DNA of 64,000 nucleotides from an uncultured Alphaproteobacteria bacterium (GTDB lineage: Bacteria > Pseudomonadota > Alphaproteobacteria > Micavibrionales > Micavibrionaceae), in assembly GCA_900696495.1 (NCBI GenBank), contig CAADGI010000012.1, positions 62,001-126,000 on the forward strand. The letters are read 5' to 3'. Of the stretch, positions 15,863 through 23,512 are shown piece after piece. The position numbers and the translations under genes are program-made. Every line of letters starts with the position of its first letter. The stretch's first letter is position 1. A model generated the notes under the pieces. That model was not told the DNA's origin and ran no database searches. It worked only from the letters and a program-made list of their open reading frames with translations.

Positions 15863-16867
15863 CTAGACGATGCCGGCCTGCAAGCAATCCTGCAGGCGGA
15901 TCATGCCGACCAGTTTGCCGGAGTCCATGACGAGGAGCGAGGTGAGATAGCGGCCTTTTTCCTTGGTCATCATGTCGAGCGCCTCGGCGGCGAGGGCATC
16001 GGGGCCGATCGATTTCGGCGATGTCGTCATGATATCGGTGACGGGTTTTTTGAGAAGGTCATCGGACATGTGGCGTTTCAGATCGCCGTCGGTGATGATG
16101 CCTTTCAGTTTTTTATTCTTGTCGACGACGACAGCGGCGCCGAGATTTTTGCCGGTGAGGACGAGGATGGCTTCATCCATTTTCGCGGTTTCATTGACGA
16201 GCGGCATGTCATCGAGTTTGACCATGAGCTCGGAAACCTTCATCAGCTTGCGGCCGAGTTTGCCGCCCGGATGGAAGACCTTGTACTGCTCCCTGGTCAG
16301 GCCCATGCGGTCGAGAAGCGCGACGGCGAGCGCATCGCCCAATGCCAGCATCATGGTGGTGGAAGTCGTGGGGGCGAGGCCGTTCGGGCAGGCTTCGGGC
16401 GCTTTCGGAAGTTGCAGCAGAATATCGGAATGTTTCGCGAGCGTGCTCGCCTCGTTGCTGGTGATGGCGATCAAAGTGAGGCCGTAACGGCGCGTGTAAT
16501 GGATGAGGTCGGAGAGCTCGGGGTTCTCGCCGGAGTTTGAGAGCATGAGCACCACATCCTTGTCGGTGATCATGCCGAGATCGCCGTGGCTGGCTTCGCC
16601 GGGATGGATGTAATAGGCGGGCGTGCCGGTAGAGGCGAGTGTGGCCGCGATTTTCCGCGCGACGTGGCCGGATTTGCCGATGCCGGCGACGATTAAACGC
16701 CCGGCATGCAGGCCGTCTTTCATGGCGTGGATGGCGGTGACGGCGGCAGTGAAGTTGTCATCAATAGAAGCGGCGAGTTTTTGCAGGCCGTCGATCTCGG
16801 TCTCCAGCACGCGGCGGGCGGCGGCGATATCGGGAGAGTTTTTCTGCTCGGGCTTCGCGGCTTTCAT
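15863..16867 (-). CDS. kdsD: arabinose 5-phosphate isomerase (KpsF/GutQ family)
   Basis: A 334-residue enzyme interconverting ribulose 5-phosphate and arabinose 5-phosphate, the first step to Kdo for LPS. The N-terminal SIS domain (about 45-190) has VAGIGKSGHVARKIA and TPAYYIHPGEASHGDLGMI; two CBS domains follow (about 215-334, with IITDGDLKRHM). Clustering with lptC and lptA matches its pathway. Its ATG shares one base with the stop of the RNase D-like gene (TGATG). Confidence 0.95.
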   Translation of the reverse strand: MKAAKPEQKNSPDIAAARRVLETEIDGLQKLAASIDDNFTAAVTAIHAMKDGLHAGRLIVAGIGKSGHVARKIAATLASTGTPAYYIHPGEASHGDLGMITDKDVVLMLSNSGENPELSDLIHYTRRYGLTLIAITSNEASTLAKHSDILLQLPKAPEACPNGLAPTTSTTMMLALGDALAVALLDRMGLTREQYKVFHPGGKLGRKLMKVSELMVKLDDMPLVNETAKMDEAILVLTGKNLGAAVVVDKNKKLKGIITDGDLKRHMSDDLLKKPVTDIMTTSPKSIGPDALAAEALDMMTKEKGRYLTSLLVMDSGKLVGMIRLQDCLQAGIV

Positions 16868-17478
16868 CAGTGCTCGAAAATATCGACATTTGCCCAGCCG
16901 GCAAGATCGAGCTCGGCGCGGGCGGGCAAAAATTCAAAGCATTTTTGTGCGAGCTCGACGCGGCTTTCGCGCACGAGCATTTCATCGAGTTTTTTCTTAA
17001 GCGCGTGCAGGTAGAGGACGTCGCCCGCCGCGTAGTTGAGCTGTTCCTGGCTGAGCGTCGCCGCGCCCCAATCGGAGGATTGCTGCTGCTTGTTGAGGTC
17101 GACATTCAGGAGTTCTTTGCAGATATCGCGGAGGCCATGCTTGTCGGTGTAAGTGCGCACGAGGCGCGAAGCGGTGCGCGTGCAGTAGACCGGCGTGCAA
17201 TCGATTTTCAGATAGGCTTTCATCACCGCGAGATCGAAGCGCGCGAAGTGGAAAATTTTGGTGATTTTCGGATTGGAGAGAATTTTTTTCAGGTTCGGCG
17301 CGTCGTAGGTGTCGCGACCCAGCTGGACGATGTGGGCGTTGCCGTCGCCCTTCGAGAGCTGGACGAGGCAGAGCGGGTCGCGCGCGGGATTGAGGCCAAG
17401 GGTTTCCGTATCGATCGCGACGCTGGAGCCGAAATCGATATCGCCCGGAAGATCGTTCTTGTGCAGCGTTATGCTCAT
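16867..17478 (-). CDS. RNase D-like 3'-5' exonuclease
   Basis: A 203-residue DEDD-superfamily exonuclease lacking the HRDC domains of full-length RNase D. Exo I is VAIDTETLGL, Exo II is the FHFARFDLAVM region, and Exo III is NYAAGDVLYLHAL with the DEDDy tyrosine. It would trim tRNA or other RNA 3' ends. The frame stays open upstream to 17736 through the tRNA-Leu gene, but the ATG at 17478 starts where the family starts. It lies directly downstream of tRNA-Leu and upstream of kdsD, a common alphaproteobacterial order. Confidence 0.92.
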   Translation of the reverse strand: MSITLHKNDLPGDIDFGSSVAIDTETLGLNPARDPLCLVQLSKGDGNAHIVQLGRDTYDAPNLKKILSNPKITKIFHFARFDLAVMKAYLKIDCTPVYCTRTASRLVRTYTDKHGLRDICKELLNVDLNKQQQSSDWGAATLSQEQLNYAAGDVLYLHALKKKLDEMLVRESRVELAQKCFEFLPARAELDLAGWANVDIFEH

Positions 17479-17573
17479 TTGTGCCCCTATATCAGCCCGT
17501 GCTTCGCTTCCTTCGGAAGCTACGCAGGGCACTCCGTTTCGCAAGGCCGCGCCGGAGGCGCGGGCGAAACGGG

Positions 17574-17660
17574 TGGTGCCCAGGAAAGGACTCGAACCTT
17601 CACAGCCTTGCGGCCACAGGTACCTGAAACCTGCGCGTCTACCAATGCCGCCACCAGGGC
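17574..17660 (-). tRNA. tRNA-Leu (anticodon CAG)
   Basis: An 87-base class II tRNA including an encoded CCA end. The acceptor strand is GCCCTGG, the D-arm GGCGGCATTGGTAGACGC, the anticodon stem-loop CAGGT-TTCAGGT-ACCTG with CAG in the loop, then a long variable arm (TGGCCGCAAGGCTG), the T-arm GAAGG-TTCGAGT-CCTTT, and the 3' strand CCTGGGC plus ACCA. All stems pair except position 5:68, a U-U mismatch in the acceptor stem. It reads CUG codons. Confidence 0.95.
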
Positions 17661-17717
17661 TTTTACCACAGGGGGTTTGTCTATCGTAGTATTCCCGGAA
17701 AGTCAAACCAGCCAAGG

Positions 17718-17750
17718 GGGTTAGGGGCTGGGGCAATCGTTAAAATAAGG
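17718..17750 (+). promoter_or_regulatory. direct-repeat element, copy 1, upstream of the response regulator
   Basis: GGGTTAGGGGCTGGGGCA followed by ATCGTTAAAATAAGG. The same string, apart from one base and short deletions, recurs at 18711-18737 upstream of the Wza-like gene. It ends 88 bases before the regulator start. It could be a shared activator site. Confidence 0.45.
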
Positions 17751-17837
17751 CTTCCCATTTACCCTTTTTTTAACGATCATGGATAGTATTAAAGGCGGGG
17801 TCTTTCAGGCCTTAAGGCTCTTCAAAAGGATAGATAT

Positions 17838-18668
17838 ATGAAAGTTCTGGTTGTTGATCGGGATGCGCTTGCCGGGCAGCTTATCAAATCGCGCCTTGAG
17901 CCCATGGGCCATAAAGTGACGCAGGAAGCCGCCAAAAACAATGCCGTCGAGCGCATGGGAGGCGAGGAATTCGATATCATTTGCCTCGACCCGTCGCCGC
18001 TGACCAGCCCGCGCCCGGTGATCCTGAATATCCGCCGCACGGTCAAAAACTACCCTTATATTTTCCTGCTGTCGGAGAATGCCTCGCGCCAGGAAGCGCT
18101 GAAGCTCGGCTGCAATGACGTCATGAACAAGCCATTAGACGTAACTATACTGGACGAGCGGATCGGAAATTGCGAGCGCCTTATAAAGCTTATGCGTCAG
18201 ATCGGCGATGATTCAGAAGATTTCCCGAGCGCGGGAGGCGTCATCGCCAAATCGGCGTTCAACCAGCTGTTCCTCTCGGCCATCGACCGCGCCGACAGGT
18301 ATGGCGAGCGCACGTACATGCTGTTTATTTCGGTCAGCAATTACAAGCAAATCCGCGAGATGGACGGCGCGTACGCCGCCGATTACGCGGTGGCCAAACT
18401 TTCGCAGTATCTCGTGCTGCTGCGCCGCCAGTCGGACATTATCGGCCAGACGGCCAAATATGAATATGCGCTGATGCTGCAGCGGCCGGTGTACGACACC
18501 GAGCCTGTCGAGGCGGCGAACCGCTTCGCTGAATCGCTGGCAGGCTGCGAGGATATCGTTTCCTCGGGATCGTCGCCGGTCGAGATCACCGTGACGCTGC
18601 TGGATGTGCCGGTCGGCACGAAAATTACCGAGCACGTTGTGACGCCGGGGCCGAAGACCCAGGCCTGA
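17838..18668 (+). CDS. response regulator with GGDEF-like remnant
   Basis: 276 residues. The receiver domain (about 1-118) has Asp7 and Asp9 as the acidic pair, Asp52 or so in IICLDPSP as phosphoacceptor, and NKPLD with the conserved Lys. The C-terminal region (about 140-255) has the length and pattern of a nucleotidyl cyclase fold (SAFNQLFLSAIDRADRYG, then AVAKLSQYLVLLRRQSDIIG), but the GGDEF position reads TAKYEYAL, so it is catalytically dead if homologous. AAAGGA precedes the ATG. It sits just upstream of the polysaccharide-export pair and shares an upstream element with it, suggesting it controls exopolysaccharide. Confidence 0.75.
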   Translation: MKVLVVDRDALAGQLIKSRLEPMGHKVTQEAAKNNAVERMGGEEFDIICLDPSPLTSPRPVILNIRRTVKNYPYIFLLSENASRQEALKLGCNDVMNKPLDVTILDERIGNCERLIKLMRQIGDDSEDFPSAGGVIAKSAFNQLFLSAIDRADRYGERTYMLFISVSNYKQIREMDGAYAADYAVAKLSQYLVLLRRQSDIIGQTAKYEYALMLQRPVYDTEPVEAANRFAESLAGCEDIVSSGSSPVEITVTLLDVPVGTKITEHVVTPGPKTQA

Positions 18669-18692
18669 AATCCCAGAAGTCGGGGGATTTTC
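18667..18692 (+). terminator. weak terminator-like hairpin after the response regulator
   Basis: GAAATCCC and GGGATTTTC form a 7-base stem followed by a short T run just past the stop. It may give partial termination before the export genes. Confidence 0.4.
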
Positions 18693-18710
18693 ACAATCAT
18701 ACTGTTGTAT

Positions 18711-18737
18711 GGGTTAGGGGCCGGGCATAAAATAAGG
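18711..18737 (+). promoter_or_regulatory. direct-repeat element, copy 2, upstream of the Wza-like gene
   Basis: GGGTTAGGGGCCGGGCAT followed by AAAATAAGG matches the element at 17718-17750 apart from a C for T, one missing G and a missing ATCGT. It ends about 50 bases before the ATG at 18789. Confidence 0.45.
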
Positions 18738-18788
18738 GTGCGGGAACTCCTGCATCTGCGTCCATAACTCATTGAAAATGTTGGATTT

Positions 18789-19319
18789 ATGAAGCTTCTG
18801 CGCGGCCTGGTCGGGGCATTCGCGATGATTGCATTTCTGGCGGCAGCCGCGCTTCCGGCGAGGGCGGCGGAGGACATGTACGCGCTCGGTCCCGACGATG
18901 TGCTGGAAATCGTCGTTTACGGTGAAAAAGAGCTTTCGGGCAATTACCGGGTCGGGCCGGACGGGGCGATCGCGATGCCGCTGATCGGAGAAGTGCATGT
19001 CGGCGGCATGACCGCGCGCGCGGCGGAGGAGAGCATCGAGTCAAAACTGGCGGACGGGTATCTCGTCGCGCCGAGCGTGACGATGCAGGTGAAATCGGCG
19101 CGGCCGTTTTACATCATGGGCGAAGTGAAAAATCCGGGAAGTTATTCTTACGCGAGCAACATGACGGTTCTGAACGCGGTGGCGCTGGCGGGCGGGTTCA
19201 CTTACCGCGCGTCGAAGGACGCTGTCGAGGTGACGCGCGGCGGCGAGGAAATAAAAATTCCGGCTGAAGAAAAAATCGCGCCGGGCGATGTGATCACTGT
19301 GAATGAGAGGTTCTTCTGA
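18789..19319 (+). CDS. polysaccharide export protein, Wza-like (short)
   Basis: A 176-residue secreted protein. The signal peptide (about 1-25) ends ALPARA-AED. It has a Poly_export domain (YALGPDDVLEIVVYGEKELS, then VGPDGAIAMPLIGEV) and one SLBB-like domain (FYIMGEVKNPGSYSYASNMT). It lacks a lipobox Cys and the C-terminal amphipathic helix that forms the Wza outer-membrane pore, so it is a minimal export protein that may need another partner. Its TGA overlaps the next ATG by one base. Confidence 0.9.
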   Translation: MKLLRGLVGAFAMIAFLAAAALPARAAEDMYALGPDDVLEIVVYGEKELSGNYRVGPDGAIAMPLIGEVHVGGMTARAAEESIESKLADGYLVAPSVTMQVKSARPFYIMGEVKNPGSYSYASNMTVLNAVALAGGFTYRASKDAVEVTRGGEEIKIPAEEKIAPGDVITVNERFF

Positions 19320-21391
19320 TGGCGGCCGCCGCGCATGAAACCGATGTGCGTGGGTTGCTGCTGATTTTGTGGCGGCGGCGGGTTGTGATTTTCGGCGTAC
19401 TGTTCATCGGTCTTGGGCTTGCGGGGTTGATCCTGGCTTTCACCAAACCGCGTTTTACGGCGCGGGCGATTATCCTGGTCGATACGCGCGCGAGGGATAT
19501 TATCCCCCGCGAGATCGCGCCGCAGGCATCGGCGCGTTATGACGCATCGCTGGTGCTGAACGAGGTGGAGATCATCCGCTCGCGGAGCATGGCGAGCGCG
19601 GTGATCGAGCGGCTGGGGTTGAAATCCGATGCGGAGTTCAGCGGCGCCAATCTGGATGCGGTGTCGGCGTTCGGGCGGAAGCTCGCGGTGCGGCCCGTGC
19701 CGGGATCGTATGCGATCCAGCTCGAATTCAGTTCGGCGGATGCCGGGAAGGCGGCGAAAATCGCGAACGCGATTGCGGATTCCTATGTCGAGAAAAGCCT
19801 GGAGACAAGTTTCGCGGCGTCGCAGAAGCTCGCGGCGTGGCTGAATAAAAGGTCGGCGTCCTTGCGCGCGGAAGCGCAGGCGCAGGAGATGGCGGTCGAG
19901 CGCTACAAGATCGCGAACAATATCCGGCAGGACACGACGACGTTACTTTCCGCCGAGCAGGTGCGTTCGCTCAATGAACAACTGGCGAAGGCGCGGGGCG
20001 AGCAGGCGGCTTCGGAGGCGAAATTACGGCAGGCGCAAGGCATGCTGGATTCGCCCTCGCGCATGGAGAGCGCCGGCGCGGTGATGAATTCGGAAGTGAT
20101 TCAAAAATTAAAGATCGACCAGGCGCGGCTGGAGGCGGGGCTTGCGGAACTCTCCAGCCGTTACGGGCCGAAGCATCCGCAGATTTTGAATCTGCGGTCG
20201 GAGATCGCGGGGACGAGAGAATCCATTCGCGCGGAGATCGGCACAATTACAAAGGGGATCGAGGCCGAGCTTGATCTCGCAGCGGCGCGGGTCAGGGCGC
20301 TGGAGCAAAGTCTCGATGTTTCGGGCGGGGTCAAATTGCGCGAGGATTCGCGGATGGTGGGGCTGCGTGCGCTGGAGATGGAGGCGCAATCGACACGCGA
20401 GACGCTAAACGGATTCCTGGAGGCGGAGCGGCGCAGCGAGCGGCAGGAGGAATTGCAGGAGCCGCGCGCGAAGGTGATTTCGGCGGCGAGCGTGCCGCGC
20501 GCGCCGAGCTGGCCCAATCAAATGTTGGTGCTTTCCTTAAGCGCGGTGGCATCGCTGTTCGCGGGGTTGGGAATCGCGCTGCTGATGGAGAAGCTGGATA
20601 ATTCGTTCCGCAGCGCGAACCAGATCGAAAGCGCGATGGGGTTGCCGTGTTTCGCGCTGATTCCCTCGGCGGGGAAAGTGCGGATGCCATTCCTCGGGCG
20701 CTACCCGCTGGCGGAGCCGACGTCGGGATTGGCGGAATCGGTGCGGACGTTGCGGATGGTGATGAATTTGCGCTCGGGCGGCGCGAAGCCGAAAGTGGTG
20801 ACGATGACGTCGTCGTTTCCGGGCGAGGGGAAAACAACTTTATCATTGTGGCTGGCGCGGAGTGCGGCGGCATCGGGCGAAAAAGTTTTGCTGATCGATA
20901 CGGATTTGCGGCGGCCGAACGTGCATACGTCATCGGGCCAGCGCGGGCCGGCGACGCTCGCGGAATATCTGGCGGGCGAGAAAGAACTGGAAGAGGTGAT
21001 CTGCAAGGATGCGGATTCCCCGGCGCATATTATTTTCGGCAAAAGCGTGCCGAATGCGCTGGATTTGCTCGGCACCGAGCGCATGAAGGAGATGGTGGAG
21101 CGGATGCGGAGAAAATATGATCTCGTGATCCTGGATTCGCCGTCATGCCTCGCGGTGCCGGATGCGCGGCTGCTGGCGACGCTGTCGGATTGCGTTCTGT
21201 ACGCCGTGAAGTGGGACAAGACGCCGCGCGAGGCGGTGGCGGGCGGGGTCAAGCATTTCACCGATTTCGGGTACAGCGCCCTGGCTTTGGTTTTGACGAA
21301 TGTGGATGTGAAGCGCCACGCGGAATATGGGTATGGCGATTCAGCGGCGTATTACGGGACCTATGCGAATTACATGAAGAAGGCGGCTTAA
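19319..21391 (+). CDS. Wzc-like polysaccharide co-polymerase and tyrosine autokinase
   Basis: A 690-residue inner-membrane protein. Membrane helix 1 lies near 21-41, followed by a Wzz chain-length domain, long coiled coils (about 160-370), then membrane helix 2 near 401-421. The cytosolic BY-kinase domain has Walker A SSFPGEGKTTLSL (about 495-508), Walker A' VLLIDTDLRRPN and Walker B LVILDSPSCL. The tail carries a Tyr cluster (EYGYGDSAAYYGTYANY), the usual autophosphorylation site. It controls polymerisation and export of a capsule or exopolysaccharide with the preceding Wza-like protein. No glycosyltransferase, Wzx or Wzy gene is adjacent. Confidence 0.95.
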   Translation: MAAAAHETDVRGLLLILWRRRVVIFGVLFIGLGLAGLILAFTKPRFTARAIILVDTRARDIIPREIAPQASARYDASLVLNEVEIIRSRSMASAVIERLGLKSDAEFSGANLDAVSAFGRKLAVRPVPGSYAIQLEFSSADAGKAAKIANAIADSYVEKSLETSFAASQKLAAWLNKRSASLRAEAQAQEMAVERYKIANNIRQDTTTLLSAEQVRSLNEQLAKARGEQAASEAKLRQAQGMLDSPSRMESAGAVMNSEVIQKLKIDQARLEAGLAELSSRYGPKHPQILNLRSEIAGTRESIRAEIGTITKGIEAELDLAAARVRALEQSLDVSGGVKLREDSRMVGLRALEMEAQSTRETLNGFLEAERRSERQEELQEPRAKVISAASVPRAPSWPNQMLVLSLSAVASLFAGLGIALLMEKLDNSFRSANQIESAMGLPCFALIPSAGKVRMPFLGRYPLAEPTSGLAESVRTLRMVMNLRSGGAKPKVVTMTSSFPGEGKTTLSLWLARSAAASGEKVLLIDTDLRRPNVHTSSGQRGPATLAEYLAGEKELEEVICKDADSPAHIIFGKSVPNALDLLGTERMKEMVERMRRKYDLVILDSPSCLAVPDARLLATLSDCVLYAVKWDKTPREAVAGGVKHFTDFGYSALALVLTNVDVKRHAEYGYGDSAAYYGTYANYMKKAA

Positions 21392-21421
21392 ATCATTATC
21401 CAGATATTAGGAAAAAATTCC

Positions 21422-21450
21422 TTGACATTTAGCCAGTAATATCAAAGAAT
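21422..21450 (+). promoter_or_regulatory. candidate promoter upstream of the small beta-rich protein gene
   Basis: TTGACA at 21422-21427 and AAGAAT at 21445-21450 with a 17-base spacer. Transcription from here would place the R1 palindrome in the 5' leader of the gene at 21603. Confidence 0.3.
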
Positions 21451-21497
21451 AAGCGCTTCACAGGCCATATTTGCGCCTTTTTTCAACCCGTTGATGT

Positions 21498-21579
21498 CGT
21501 CATCGCGAGCCGCCTTCTGGCGGCGCGGCGATCCATTTTAAGATGGATTGCTTCGTCGCATGCGCTCCTCGCAATGACG
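21498..21579. repeat. R1 palindromic repeat, full copy
   Basis: CGTCATCGCGAGCCGCC at the left, GGCGATCCATTTTAAGATGG in the middle and GCTCCTCGCAATGACGG at the right. The ends are inverted copies (GTCATCGCGAG against CTCGCAATGAC). About 82 bases, just before the gene at 21603. Confidence 0.85.
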
Positions 21580-21602
21580 GTGTATATAATAAGGAGACCC
21601 CC

Positions 21603-21938
21603 ATGCCTACATTGTTACCCCAGGATTCCGATTCCAACGTCATTCCCGCGATGCGGCTGCTGAATGGCGGCGCGCACAAGATCAGCGCGAGCGGTTCATC
21701 GGCGCGCAACGCGGCGGATTTCAACGCTAACACGCGCGTCGTCAGCGTTTACGCGACCGAGCCGGTCTATATGAAGTTCGGCGATTCAAGCGTGACGGCG
21801 GCGGCGACCGATCATTATTTTCCGGCCGGGGTTTATTACGATTTTGCGATCGGCGGCGACCGCACGGGGCATTATACGCGGCTTGCCGTGCTGCGCGTGG
21901 TCGGCGACGGCGATGTTTATATTTCGGAGAAAGAGTAA
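21603..21938 (+). CDS. small beta-rich protein, function unknown
   Basis: A 111-residue protein starting MPTLLPQDSDSNVIPAM, with AAGGAGA seven to eight bases upstream; a longer in-frame extension to 21543 is read out of the R1 repeat and is rejected. There is no signal peptide. The alternating pattern (TRVVSVYATEPVYMKFG, ATDHYFPAGVYYDFAIGG, LAVLRVVGDGDVYISEKE) predicts an all-beta fold and resembles the small decoration-type proteins common in phage structural modules, though no phage gene is near. It follows the Wzc-like gene, with R2 downstream. Confidence 0.6.
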   Translation: MPTLLPQDSDSNVIPAMRLLNGGAHKISASGSSARNAADFNANTRVVSVYATEPVYMKFGDSSVTAAATDHYFPAGVYYDFAIGGDRTGHYTRLAVLRVVGDGDVYISEKE

Positions 21939-21944
21939 GAATTT

Positions 21945-22025
21945 TTGAACCACAGAGAACACTGAGATCACTGGGAAGAAAAATTTTATTTTTCTCAGTG
22001 CACTTTGTGCGCTCAGTGGTTCATA
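21945..22025. repeat. R2 palindromic repeat, variant copy 3
   Basis: TGAACCACAGAGAACACTGA at the left and GCGCTCAGTGGTTCA at the right are inverted copies. The wording differs from the CACAGCG copies (ACACTGAGATCACTG), so it is a diverged subfamily. It lies between the beta-rich protein and the convergent recR. Confidence 0.75.
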
Positions 22026-22036
22026 TTTTTTTATTT

Positions 22037-22651
22037 TTAAGCGCTGCGGCGGGATTTGAGGGCGGTGGTGATGGTTCCGTCATCGAGGTAATCAAGTTCG
22101 CCGCCGACCGGCATGCCGTGGGCGAGGCGCGTGACATTCAGCGCGGCGGTGTCGAGATGGTCGGCGATGTAATGCGCGGTGGATTGCCCATCAACAGTGG
22201 CGGAAAGCGCGAGGATGATTTCCTGCACCTCCTCGTTTTCGCTGCGGGCGACGAGCTTCGGGATTTTCAGATCTTCAGGTCCGACGCCATCCAGCGCCGA
22301 GAGCAGGCCGCCGAGCACGTGATAAAGGCCCTTGTACGCGCCGGTGCGCTCAAGCGCCCAGAGGTCGGAGACTTGCGCCACCACGCAGATTTTGGCGCGG
22401 TCGCGCGAAGGATTGCGGCAGATATTGCAGGGCTGGATCATGTCGAGATTGCCGCATTCGGGGCATTCCCTGATTTCCTCGGCGGCTTTTTTAAGCGCCT
22501 CGGCGAGGGGGATCATCATGCCGGCGCGTTTGCCCAGAAGATGCAGCGCGATGCGGCGTGCGGAGCGATTGCCAAGGCCGGGGAGACCGGCCAGCATGCG
22601 GATGAGGTGGTTCAGCGGGCCTTCGTCGTTCGTGGGAATTTTTTGAGTCAT
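22037..22651 (-). CDS. recR: recombination mediator RecR
   Basis: A 204-residue DNA-binding protein that loads RecA in RecF-pathway gap repair with RecO. It shows the N-terminal HhH region ([20 protein letters not shown]), a zinc finger from CPECGN and CNIC, and a TOPRIM domain with [19 protein letters not shown] and [17 protein letters not shown]. The length is standard. It is usually next to dnaX and ebfC, neither of which is in the window. Confidence 0.97.
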   Translation of the reverse strand: MTQKIPTNDEGPLNHLIRMLAGLPGLGNRSARRIALHLLGKRAGMMIPLAEALKKAAEEIRECPECGNLDMIQPCNICRNPSRDRAKICVVAQVSDLWALERTGAYKGLYHVLGGLLSALDGVGPEDLKIPKLVARSENEEVQEIILALSATVDGQSTAHYIADHLDTAALNVTRLAHGMPVGGELDYLDDGTITTALKSRRSA

Positions 22652-22698
22652 ACAGATTCTATAGCAGGTTTTATTTGCCGGTTAAATATTCTCTCTCA

Positions 22699-22798
22699 TT
22701 CATTATTCCAGCGAAAGCCGGAATCCATGGATCGACCGGGACAATAATCATCAATTGAGTAAATGGAGGAATGGATTCCGGCTTCCGCCGGGATGACA
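22699..22798. repeat. R4 paired hairpin repeat, copy
   Basis: ATTCCAGCGAAAGCCGGAAT and ATTCCGGCTTCCGCCGGGAT face each other across about 45 bases, so the whole unit is an inverted repeat of two small hairpins. It fills most of the gap between the recR start and the lolA stop. Confidence 0.75.
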
Positions 22799-22807
22799 TT
22801 AAAAAGG

Positions 22808-23425
22808 TTAGTCATTCATGCCTTTTTTGACCGGGTCCTTGTAGACGAAGAGCGAGGACGGGTGCTTGACGCCGGTCTTGAGATAGAAAAGCTCGACCTC
22901 GGTGATGAGACCCTGCGCATCCACGATGCGCCATTTTTTCAGCGTGATCGGGTCTTCCGAGAAGCCAAGCGTGAGCGAGCCCGCGTCGGGGTCGGTGGTC
23001 TGGACGATTTCGATTTGAATCAGATCGCCGCCGCGCTTGATGTCCTTGACCGTGAGGTCGTCGCGCAGTTTCAAATCGTCGCGCAGGATGAAATCGGCGA
23101 GCGTCTGGCCGATGGGGGCGTTGGTCTGCTCGCCGAGCTGCGAGTCGTAGAAATAAATGAAGAAGCCGTCGGCGACGACGAAATCCTGAATGGGCGCGTC
23201 ATATTCGAATTTCAGCTTGCCGGGCCGCTGGAGGTAGAAGGTGCCCACGAGCTGCGTGCCGTCATGCGTGGTCTGGACGAAGCGCGCACGGGCGGAGCGC
23301 AGGGTTTTGAGGTAATCCTCGGCGATCTTGATGTCGGCGTTCCAGGCCTCGTCGCCCTTCTTGGCGGAAGCGGAGAGGGGGAGGAACAGGATCAGGGCAA
23401 GCAGGGCAACAGTCAGAAATCTCAT
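22808..23425 (-). CDS. lolA: outer-membrane lipoprotein carrier LolA-like protein
   Basis: A 205-residue periplasmic chaperone that takes lipoproteins from LolCDE to the outer membrane. The signal peptide (1-21) is MRFLTVALLALILFLPLSASA. The half-barrel motif region includes ARFVQTTHDGTQLVGTFYLQ, then RPGKLKFEYDAPIQDFVVAD, and WRIVDAQGLITEVELFYL. Pairing with ftsK (24525, same strand) is the common lolA/ftsK neighbourhood, here interrupted by two plus-strand genes. Confidence 0.9.
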   Translation of the reverse strand: MRFLTVALLALILFLPLSASAKKGDEAWNADIKIAEDYLKTLRSARARFVQTTHDGTQLVGTFYLQRPGKLKFEYDAPIQDFVVADGFFIYFYDSQLGEQTNAPIGQTLADFILRDDLKLRDDLTVKDIKRGGDLIQIEIVQTTDPDAGSLTLGFSEDPITLKKWRIVDAQGLITEVELFYLKTGVKHPSSLFVYKDPVKKGMND

Positions 23426-23512
23426 GAATCAGGTCTCTTTACGGGTCTATGCAGGTTATACGCTTTTATAGGCGATAACCTTTGGAATGTCATCTAAATG
23501 AAAGGAAAACAT

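Noticed and set aside
17479-17736. N-terminal extension of the RNase D-like gene
   Set aside because: It reads through tRNA-Leu (GGGIGRRAGFRYLWPQGCEG is a translated tRNA); the family begins at the ATG at 17478.
21543-21602. Upstream start for the gene at 21603
   Set aside because: The extra residues come from repeat R1, while a strong AAGGAGA ribosome site precedes the ATG at 21603.
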